This document shows positions 9,818-19,320 of a DNA stretch of 64,000 nt, in pieces. The position numbers and the translations under genes were made by a program. How positions within the stretch are numbered: position 1 is the first letter of the stretch; every line of letters starts with the position of its first letter. The DNA comes from Cryptomeria japonica (taxonomy: Eukaryota; Streptophyta; Pinopsida; Cupressales; Cupressaceae). The stretch spans positions 265,125,074 through 265,189,073 of the forward strand of contig NC_081407.1 in NCBI RefSeq assembly GCF_030272615.1. The letters run 5' to 3'. Below the pieces are notes generated by a model. The model ran no database searches. It was given only the letters and a program-made list of their open reading frames with translations, and was not told the origin of the DNA.

Positions 9818-11639
9818 GCATCTGACAAGTTGGTTAGCATCTGATATGGCAATCTGAGTGATGCTTTCTTCTTAAATTGATTGAAATAAAAGTCAAAAGA
9901 TAGGGTTAAGAGAATCTAAACTAACTCCTATGGACAATGACAGTAATGGCTGATTCTGCAGATAGACAGATTTTATAAACTGATTTCTGCTTAACCAGAT
10001 TTCTCACAACGCCACAAAAATAGTGCAATCTTGAAAGGAAATCAAAATATTTTTAGATTGTAAATACACATCAAAGTACCCAATTTTGGCACAACTTAAA
10101 TAAACATTGATAATTGAACTAACAACAATAATGGGTTCAGACTAGCCATACACTACAACTTACAATCAGCAAATTACAAATAGTATGAACTAGAAATCCA
10201 TCAAATATCCTTGCATTTCACCACCAAAATCACTGAACTTTATCTAAAATTGATGAAAGAATAACCATGCAAGCAAGAGAAAACGACTGGTAAAACACCA
10301 CACTTAAATGCTTTATTCATTTGTTTCAAAATGCTGGTGCAACAATTTTTGTCAACAACTAGTCTACTACTAACTCTACTTTCTGGCTACTAACTACCTA
10401 ACTTTACAATGAGAGAGGCACTGGCCCTTTATAGATTTTATAATTTATATCAACGGCTAGGATTAAATCCTTTGAAAGGCCTAAATTTAGCTTCTAGAAA
10501 CCCTAACAACTTTTATTTAATGATTTCAACAACTTTATAACCACTTTCGAACTACTCCCACTACGGGACGAAAGTTTACACGTCCAAGATAGAAAAAGAC
10601 GAAATAACAACTTTTTTGCTGGAGAATAAGACGACATAACCACGTTTTGGGAAATAACAACTTCAGGCTTTATAATATTGATTGATTTTTAGCCAAAAAG
10701 TTATTATTTCCTTACAAATAATTATTTTCCCTTTATAATAAATCATTTTTCATTACACATCCAATTGTCTTTTTCTGTTTCTGTATGTTCTTTGTAGGAT
10801 TCACTATTTGCAGATTTCTGGAAATGACATCCTCTGGATTTTTGTATTGTGATAGGGATCTTGAATCTCCATTCTTTATCTTTAGCTTTGTAGCACGTTC
10901 TTCATTAGCACATGTTTGCTGATATTTTCAGGTGTTACAGAATTCTTTTCAATCTTCTTTAGAAAGACATCATCTAGGATTTGATCTTGTGTTTCCCATT
11001 TCTTCTGGTAATCTTATGGCACACTTGGAAACGATGACTTGAAGTCATCAGCCTCTTTGGATAATCCTCCTCCCTGTAACTCTTCTTTGGGGCTATCCAT
11101 CCTGCAAAAACAAGTAGGTTTAATTACCATTATGAACCTCAAGAGTTTTAGCATAAGCATTTATCATAAGATAACAATCTCTTGATCAATAATCAAATTC
11201 ATTTCACTCATTCCACCTGGGTACACATCATGAGACTCCAGCACTTAGTTTTCCCACTTGTTTGGAGGGTTTGGGAATCAGATTTAAAAACTCTCCCTCC
11301 AAGGATGCACCTTAGAGCACATGAAAATTCAAACATTTGTATGGTTGCTATGAAGTTTACCCTTTGGAAGATAATTAAGAATCTCTGGTTCGAAACTTGA
11401 CTAAAGGAACTTCAATAGGAGACCAAGCTCTGGGACTGTGGAAGAATACTTGAAAATGATGCACTTGGAGAGATGGCGAGGGAAACTCATACCTAGGAGG
11501 CTAATCAGGATATCAGATTTGAGACTGATTAGGATTTGGCTTCATGGAATCAGATTTGGATTTCTGCTTTGAGGGCTTAATGCTTGGAAGCTAAGTCACA
11601 AGGTTCGAATTCGAATTCGATTTCAACAGCTATGAAATT
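9818..11639. other. Gene-free flank between the two copia elements
   Basis: AT-rich sequence without a recognisable gene. Bases 11340-11639 carry loosely repeated words such as TTTGGAAGATAA, CTTGGAGAG and ATGCTTGGAAGCTAAG, resembling 27640-28200 and 32280-32480. The end TATGAAATT is the left flank of the next copia element; before insertion it joined the CAACAAAGG at 26196. Confidence 0.5.
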
Positions 11640-12002
11640 TGTGAGACATGGACCAGCTCTGATACCATGTGAGATTTTGCCAAGATCAAGAGGCAATGGA
11701 AAGCACAAATAAGAGAGAACAAAATATATGATAAGAATAAACTGTATTCTATCAAGAGAAAATATTGATCAACTGGATCATTAATCGATATATACAATGA
11801 ATATGAGCCTGCTTATATAGGCAAGGCTATATGGATATGTGAGCACACAAACATGACATGTGGCTCAATAAGAAACAAGGGTAGGTAGGAAATAGGTGTG
11901 GGTAGGTAGGAGGAACAATATAATATTCCACATGAGGTGGATCACACACTAAATGTGGAGTGTAACAACAAGATCACACCATAAAAGGTGGAAATTCTCC
12001 TA

Positions 12003-12280
12003 TGTTATCGGAAAATATGTATCGTTTAGTAATGTTAATTATTGATAGTCAGTTAGCCGACGGGTAGGTAGTTGGAGTTGCGACGGTTGTGTCGCACCCC
12101 TTCGGCTGTCATATATTGTACCACCTCCGGGTGTTGGAGGACATGTAATATGGACGACAGATTATAATATGAACATCTTTTGACATTAATGGAAAGCTTA
12201 TTCTGGTACTTCCTTTGTAATTGCATTGTGCATTGTTATTCAGTTTCTGTATTCTTCCTGTTTACCCAGTGAGGTAAACA
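12003..12280 (+). repeat. 5' LTR of the Tat-like element
   Basis: 278 bp from TGTTATCGG to GTAAACA, preceded by TCCTA. It has a CG-containing inverted motif, GCGACGGTTGTGTCGC, near 12078-12093, and a TATA-like TTATAATATG near 12161. Confidence 0.95.
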
Positions 12281-12282
12281 TT

Positions 12283-12296
12283 TGGCGCCGTTGCCG
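12283..12296 (+). promoter_or_regulatory. Primer binding site, tRNA-Asp-like type
   Basis: TGGCGCCGTTGCCG begins two bases after the LTR end. This motif is characteristic of the Tat/Athila branch of plant Ty3/gypsy elements and supports the lineage call independently of pol. Confidence 0.88.
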
Positions 12297-12342
12297 AAAT
12301 TATTCCGGGAGGGACGGGAATATACTACATGGCACAGGGATA

Positions 12343-12714
12343 ATGGGACAACCATTGCCCGAGGGGACGAGCAGTAACCCTGACGAAGATCACCAAGAAC
12401 TGTTCGAAGGAGAACGAGCACTCACAAAAGATTTCTCTTGCATCCTTCGGGTGGCCATCGAAACACACGTATGGAGGGAAGCCACCATTGAGGCTGTTCC
12501 AGAGGATGCTGTGTGGAGCATGCTTGGTATAAGCCCGGCCGTGAATCGGTTGATGAGCAATTTGCCTAACCTTCTGGCTCAAGCATTTTTGGCTCTTCAA
12601 AACCGCAGAGAAGACACCTATCGTGAGAATCGACGACAGCAAATCTTACGAGAATTTCATGAGCGCCAGGAGGACGGACGTAGGGAAGACCGACGAAGGA
12701 CAAATAATCCTTAA
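12343..12714 (+). CDS. Small ORF upstream of gag (123 aa)
   Basis: Starts at ATG 12343, shortly after the primer site, and stops at TAA 12712. The first part has no recognised motif; the C-terminal 40 residues are strongly basic and acidic (ENRRQQILREFHERQEDGRR), probably helical. Ogre/Tat elements often carry an extra ORF before gag, and this occupies the same place, although it is short. It is in a different frame from gag. It could also be a first exon spliced to gag, since a 130-bp AT-rich gap follows; the sequence does not decide this. Confidence 0.5.
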   Translation: MGQPLPEGTSSNPDEDHQELFEGERALTKDFSCILRVAIETHVWREATIEAVPEDAVWSMLGISPAVNRLMSNLPNLLAQAFLALQNRREDTYRENRRQQILREFHERQEDGRREDRRRTNNP

Positions 12715-12847
12715 ATTGTGAAGGGAGACAAATAAAGAACACTGTTAGAAGCAGAAGAATTATGTTGATTATATACAAAAGAATGAATTAATAAAGACGT
12801 GTTGTGTTTTGGTCTGTGTGGTGAAATATGAAATTGTACGACAATTA

Positions 12848-14719
12848 ATGCCCAATTTATTGAATAAAGATAGAAATAAGAAATTAGAAACCGACGAGTG
12901 GGAGGCTGCGCAGAAGGCTTTGATTCTGGAACGTGTAGAACGTAGACAGAGGCTGAGGCAACTTGCCGAAGGACGATTTGCCGAAGGGTTGCCCGAAGGG
13001 AACCAAGGAGGTGTCACGGAAGGTGCAGAAGCCGAGGGGAATTTCTACGCGTCACCAAACTACTGTAGAGCGAGAAGCCTCGAAGAGTTTCTGGAGGAAA
13101 CTAGGTTACGGAGAGAACTAGTTGAAGAGACTTGAGATCGGTTCAAAAACTTATCTCTCACGCCACAAAGGGAGGATCACCGAAGGGAGCCGGGCACGGG
13201 TGACGACGAAGGGGAAGCTAACCGCACAATAGGTACAAGGCAGAACACCGTACCTTCGGTCACCACCACAAGAGACATCAGCGGCATCGGAGGGAGTAGC
13301 GCCGGAGGGCAGACACAGCCACAACCACCTCCAAGTGGACGACTTCCATCAATGGCGACCAAACAGAAGTTGCCCAAATTCAACGAGGATAGCAAAGATG
13401 ATCCCGCACGGCATTGCCGTACATGCGAAACCATCTGGACAGCCAACGGGGTGACTGACCAGGATGAATGGATGAAGCAGTTCCCCGCCACACTGAGAGG
13501 AGTGGCTATTGACTGGTATTCAGACTTGGATAAAACCGGGGTAACTACGTCGGATGAATTGAAGAAAGCATTCGAGAAGGAATTTCGGCTTCTCCGAGAT
13601 GATAATGAGATAGTCTCCGAAATCTATGGAACAAAGCAAGGAAGGAAGGAGACCGTACGGGCATATGGCCGCTGGCTAAAGGAATTAGTCGGAAAGATGG
13701 AAAGCCAATCGGCTGATGGCTTAAAGAAGCGGTGGTTTGTCGAGGGTCTGAACCCTAAGCTACGACGAAAGATGAAAATTGTGCCTCCGACATCCTACGA
13801 TGATGCATACAACCGGGCCATGGACTTGGAAAGTGAAAATAAGACGGCCAAAAAGAAGAAGAATAGATCTTTGTCATCCTCTGAAGATGATACGTCGGAA
13901 GAAGAGAGTAGCAGTGATGAGAAGCCGAAGAAGAAAGTCACGGCCCTTCAGAAGGATATGGAACGGATGTTAAAAGAGTTTAAGACAATGAAGGGGACCA
14001 CAAGCAAGGATGATGAACTGTGGTGCACGGATTGTAAGGAGAGCGGCCACACAAAGGGTGCCTGTCCCAAGAAGGCATTCTATGACATCTGCCAGATCAT
14101 GGGACATTCTACGAAGGAATGCCCATACAATCTGAAGGCACGTAACCAGCAAGTGCTCTTTGCACATGAGCAGCCCTCCACATCGGATTCAAACAACAAT
14201 GCATCTTCCGGAGGCTACCGAGGAAATCGACGAGGCGAACGGGGGAATAATAATAATTCCACCAGAAACAGGGTCCAATACGATGCGAAGGGACGCCCGA
14301 TGATTCAATGTAGGGCTTGCAATCAATGGGGTCATTACGCACGAGAGTGTAATAACAATGACACCGCTCAAAAGCTATGTCGGTGGTGTGGCCTCGGTGA
14401 CCATGAAGATGCCGATTGTCCGAAGTCTGGCGTAGGGGCCAATCTGATTGATATCGAAGGCAACACACAGGGTAAAGAAGCCATCCTTGCTCTTACCCGA
14501 GGGCAGGCAAAGGAAGCCCGATACCCCCATCCCCGCACGGAGAAGCAGAGAATGACGGAGGCAAGGGAGGAAATAGAAAGGGCCATGAAAGGCCAACGGG
14601 GAGAGACACACGAGTCATCTGGACCCTACTGCACAGACGCGGAGAGGAACATCGTACGACAGATGCTCCAAATGGAGGTACCTGTGAAACTGGAAGACCT
14701 CCTACACACCATACCGTAA
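12848..14719 (+). pseudogene. Tat-like gag with four zinc knuckles, one internal stop
   Basis: One frame runs from ATG 12848 to TAA 14717. A TGA at 13133 (likely from CGA) splits it, leaving an intact 455-residue frame from ATG 13352. The capsid (retrotrans_gag-like) region includes WMKQFPATLRGVAIDWYSDL and AYGRWLKELVGKM. A Ser/Asp/Glu/Lys-rich linker follows. Four CCHC-type knuckles come next: CTDCKESGHTKGAC, a second whose first Cys is now Tyr (YDICQIMGHSTKEC), CRACNQWGHYAREC and CRWCGLGDHEDADC. Four knuckles are more than the usual one or two. The TAA at 14717 is in frame with pol, so gag and pol were probably one polyprotein. Confidence 0.88.
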
Positions 14720-17700
14720 TTGGGAACAGTGTTGTTGGGCACAAAGGTTGATAAACCCAAACCGAGAGACATGGACGCTCCCATACTAGGAAGCTCGGCA
14801 ACAAATCCAGTTGTACTTACCGTCAACAATGGCCGACACCCAGCCGTGGTGGAGATGGGCATCCTGGGCACCATCTTGACAGATACTATAGTAGACGGCG
14901 GTTCCGGAGTAAATGTCCTTCCGGAGGACACATGGAAAAAGCTAGGAAAGTCCACTCTGTGGCCACCTACGTTTAATTTGCTAGGTGCAGACCAGCACGG
15001 GATTAAGCCCCTCGGCATGTTGATGGCACAGCAAGTCACTGTGGGTGCACAACCTTTTGTACTCGACTTCGTGGTCATTCCATTGAAACAGAAAGGGTAT
15101 GACGCCATACTTGGAAGAGGATGGTTGGTGGCAGCGAAAGCAAACCACAACTGGACACGAAATACGCTCTCGATGGAGAGCGGAGGCAAGAAATTCACTA
15201 TTGATCTCCGGACGCAGTTGGTGAGCGAGGAACTTGCCTGTTCCTCGGGATTTGAATCCGAGAGGGAAAATGACCCACGAGGCGAAGGGAGAGAGGGGAT
15301 GGACCCAGATGCCGAAGGCATATTAAAAATCGGAGGTTGCTGTTCGGAGGATGACACAGATTCACTAAATGGATTGTTCCATTGGCAGCAGGAGGACTAT
15401 GAGATGTTCTCACCCTCCTGTAACGTATTAAGCATCGAAGGAGAGGAGCCAGATCAATATCCTCCAGAATACGGGGAGTATAAGGAAGGAGAAGCTACAA
15501 TGGACACCGTACCCGCACATCAATTTGGAAACAAGGAGGCCATGAAGTATGAAGAACCGACGGTGAAACCCTTGAACCTAGGTATGGAGACGGATAAGAA
15601 AATCATTCTGGTAGGAGATGACTGGAACCCAGTGTTGAAAACGGCGGCATTCAAGATTTTCACCGAGTACAAAGATGTATTCGCATGGACTTATAAGGAT
15701 TTGAAGGGAGTCCCACCGGAGTTATGTGTTCACCGTATTCTGTTGGTACCAGACGCAGTACCAGTACGACAGCGATCGTACAGGATGAATAAAAACTATG
15801 CTGCAAAAGTACAAAAGGAGATTGAACGAATGCTGGAGGCCAAGATTATCTTTAGGGTGCAGAATAGCGAACGGGTATCCCCCATCGTAATATCTCTCAA
15901 AAAGGATGGTAACGAGATCCGGATTTGTGTCGACTTCCGGCGACTCAATGCAGTTATCATCAAAGATCCATTTCCCATACCGTTCACGGACTCTATTCTT
16001 GAAGAGGTGGCCGGCCATGAAATCTATTCATTTATGGATGGATTTTCCGGCTATAATCAGATATCAATAGCGGAGGAAGATACGTTGAAGACGATATTTG
16101 TGGTGGAGGACGGAGTATATGCTTACAACCGGATGCCCTTCGGTCTTTGCAATGCTCCGGCAACGTTCCAACGAATAATTCTCCACATTTTTGATAAGAT
16201 GTCCGTGGGTAACTTCAAGGCGTTCCTAGATGATTGGTCCATCTACAGCGGGGAGGAGACGCATCTGAAGGCACTCGGAGAATGTATGGACAGGTGCCGG
16301 AGGGCACGACTCGCACTAAACCCTAAGAAATGCAGATTCATGGTACCTCAGGGTAGACTACTCGGACACATAGTGTGTAAAGCGGGACTTAAAACAGACC
16401 CGGATAAAGTTCGGGTGATTGTGGAGATGGAACCCCCACAGGATGTCTCAGGGGTAAAATCTTTTTTGGGACACATCGGATATTATCGAAGGTTTATAAA
16501 AAATTTCTCCCAGATATCTTACTCCCTGGATAACCTCACAAGAAAAGGGGAGCCGTACGTATGGGGAACGGTGCAGTCGGAATCCTTCGAGGAATTGAAA
16601 TCACGACTGTTGGCGGCACCAATATTGGCCTACCCAAACTGGGACAGAGAATTTCATGTGCACGTCGACGCCTCCAACTATGCAATAGGTGCAACATTAG
16701 CACAAGTTGGGGATCATGGGTTGGATCACCCGGTCTACTTCGCCAGTAGACTACTCTTGAAAGCTGAGAGGAATTACAGTACAACTGAACGGGAAGCGCT
16801 CGACATGGTTTACGCAGTACAGAAGTTCCGACATTATTTGTTGGCGACACCCTTCACCTTCTATGTAGACCACCAAGCTTTGATGTACTTGGTGAATAAA
16901 CCTATTATTCAAGGACGGGTGAGTCGGTGGCTGTTACTACTGCAAGAATTCACATTCAACATTATAGTACGGCCAGGGAAGAGCCATGTGATCGCTGACC
17001 AACTATCACGAATCAAGTCGGGAGAACGAGCGGAGGGGGTGAATGATGATTTTCCGGATGCGCACTTATTCCGGATTGCGGTTTTACCATCCTGGTACAC
17101 TCGTATTGGCGAGTACCTATCGATGTCCCAGTTCCCTTGGGACATGCCACTAGGGGAACGACGGAAATTGGTTCTGAGGAGCCGAACGTTCCAACTGATC
17201 AATGGACTCCTTTACAAAATGGGGACAGATCAAGTACTCCGCCGATGCGTGATGGAGGAAGAGATACCGGGGATTTTGAAGGAAGCACACGAAGGACCCG
17301 CAGGAGGTCATATGGACACGACGGCCAGGAAAGTACTGTTAGCCGGACTATGGTGGCCGATGCTACATAGCGACACCAGAGAATGGGTCGGAAGCTGTGA
17401 TACATGCCAGAGGGCCGGAAAACCACTAAAACGAGACTTCATGCCATTAAACCCTTCAGCGGCACAAGAGTTATTCGAACGTTGGGGGCTTGATTTTGTG
17501 GGGCCTTTAAAAGTTAGCAGACCGCGGCGATGTACATACATCGTGGTAGCTACGGAATACTTGACAAAATGGGTCGAAGCACGGGCCCTACCCGATAACA
17601 CCGCGGTGAGTACAGCCAGATTTATTTATGAACAAATTATCACGAGATATGGAATTCCGCTTCAGATAACCAGTGACAGAGGAGGCCATTTTGTGAACCA

Positions 17701-18388
17701 TGTGGTGAGACTCCTTACGATGGAGTTCAAAATTTTTCACTCCTTGTCCAGTCCGTATTATTCGAGGGCCAATGGTCAAGCGGAGGCAACCAACAAGATT
17801 CTAGTTTCAGTGATCTATAAGTCGTGCGGGGTAGAAAAGGAAGATTGGGAGGAGCGACTACCGTCGGTGTTATGGGCATACCGCACCACCTACAGAGTAA
17901 CGACGGGCTAGACACCATTTCAATTAATGTACGGACAGGAAGCGGTAGTACCGATGGAGTTCATGGTGCCAAGTCTCCGAATTGCTATTGAGAATAAACT
18001 TGGCGATATGGAGAGCCTGAGGGAGCGCCTGTATGCCCTAAACAAACTCGATGAACGAAGGCTGATGGCACAATGGGTGACAGACGTGGCCCAGCAACGA
18101 AGGAAACATTGGCACGACCAACACATTCGGCGGGCGAGGTTCACCCCGGGGCAGTTAGTCTTGAAATATAATGGACGAAACGAAATTAAACGGGGGAAAT
18201 TCAAAGTCCGATGGTTAGGGCCCTTCCGGATACGTGAGGTCAATACGAACGGGGCGATAAAGTTATGGACGCTGGACGGGAAGGAGATACCAGACGCAGT
18301 CAACGGGTTGAAATTGAAGATCTATCACGAACGGAGGGAACCGGGAACCCCCAGTCAGTCAGCCGTTGCTAAAAATTGGAAAACTTGA
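14720..18388 (+). pseudogene. Tat-like pol polyprotein (protease, RT, RNase H, integrase), one internal stop
   Basis: In frame with gag after the TAA at 14717. Counting from 14720: aspartic protease IVDGGSGVNVLP near residue 59 (DGGSG is usual in this lineage); RT with FMDGFSGYNQI and the catalytic FLDDWSIY near residue 502; RNase H with DASNYAIGATLAQ; integrase zinc finger HEGPAGGH...CDTC near 857-895; catalytic core D in WGLDFVGP (925), D in TSDRGGHF (about 985), E in NGQAEATNK (about 1023). The C-terminal integrase region GKFKVRWLGPFRI has no chromodomain. A TAG at 17909, probably from CAG in TGQTPFQ, is the only internal stop. The catalytic residues are all present, so it is a recent casualty. 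Confidence 0.93.
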
Positions 18389-18830
18389 AAAAAAATATAT
18401 AAAAGAAAATTCGAAAATATATATATAAAAGAAAATTTGGAAAAAATAAAAAAAAAAATAAAAAAAAAAAAAAGATAGAGAAAGTGGCCACTGTACAGTG
18501 GGCCGACCAAAGGCGGCATCGCCGCACGATGGAACCACCGATGATGGAGCCACCGACGGTGGCACCATCGTGCGGTGGAACCACCGACGGTGGCACCATC
18601 GTGCGGTGCAAGCCACCGACGGTGGCACCACCGTGCGGTGCAAGCCACCGAAGGCTCGCGAAAAGCATAAAAAGCCACGCAAGGTTAAACGCCGCGCAAA
18701 GGAAAAAAGGAACGCCGAGGATAGGAGAAGCCACCACGCCGCACACCGCACGAAGGAGACACAACGTCGCACACCGCACGGAGGAGACACCACGCCGCAC
18801 CGCACAGCCAGACCACCGCGCCACCACGCA
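18389..18830 (+). repeat. A-rich tract and GC-rich tandem repeats after pol
   Basis: Bases 18386-18475 are almost pure A with some T. About 18530-18660 holds three units of 31-32 bp with the core ACCGACGGTGGCACCATCG plus TGCGGTG, each partly self-complementary (CCACCGCACG against CGTGCGGTGG). About 18735-18800 holds two further units, CCGCACACCGCACG(A/G)GGAG-like. It starts just after the pol stop. Open frames on both strands here are repeat-derived. Confidence 0.75.
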
Positions 18831-19023
18831 CAGCAAGGGAGTTTCTTGGATACAATGGCCGTGGTCCGTGAATAAAATAGAGACTTCTGTGAAAATTTTG
18901 AAGGCTGGGGCTCAGATTCTTTTGTTTTTCATGGGGTTGTTCGATAATTGCAAATACTGGTGGGTTTATGCAAGCCGCTACCTCCATCACCAAATGTGAA
19001 TGGCACGGAAATGAATCAATTGT

Positions 19024-19278
19024 TTGCCACAGTTTTCTGCTGAAATTGAGTTCCGTTGCTTTGTGGGCGGGCTTGCCTGGGCCACCGATGACCGCACCCT
19101 TCACGACGCTTTTAGCCCGTTTGGCGAAGTTCTGGAGTCCAAGATCGTAAGCGACCGCGAAATTGGAAGGTCTCGTGGATTTGGCTTCGTGACCTTCAGT
19201 GATGAGAAGGCGATGATGGACGCCATTGAGGCTATGAACGACAAAGAGCTAGATGGGAGGAATAAGAGCCATAGGTAG
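19024..19278 (+). pseudogene. Captured RRM domain of a glycine-rich RNA-binding protein
   Basis: From about 19033 the frame encodes SAEIEFRCFVGGLAWATD, then DAFSPFGEVLESKIVSDRE, GRSRGFGFVTFSDEKAMMDA and ELDGRN. RNP2 (CFVGGL) and RNP1 (RGFGFVTF) are intact. This is the RRM of a plant GRP7/GR-RBP-type protein, which binds RNA. It starts about one codon after where the cellular Met should be and stops right after ELDGRN, before the glycine-rich tail. There is no in-frame ATG upstream (TGA at 19012), and the RRM is uninterrupted by an intron, suggesting capture from mRNA. Stops TAG 19276 and TAG 19285 separate it from the downstream accessory ORF, which is in the same frame. A host remnant rather than an inherited retroelement gene. 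Confidence 0.85.
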
Positions 19279-19320
19279 ATCAAGTAGCCGCACGGCGGCA
19301 GCCAAAAAAAGAAGGCCGTT

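Noticed and set aside
14493-15413. Minus-strand open frames opposite the Tat gag-pol
   Set aside because: They mirror the real plus-strand coding sequence, which has domain evidence; no independent motif.
18355-19104. Minus-strand open frames over the CG-rich repeats
   Set aside because: Repeat-derived low-complexity peptides; considered as a Grande-like antisense ORF but no conserved content.
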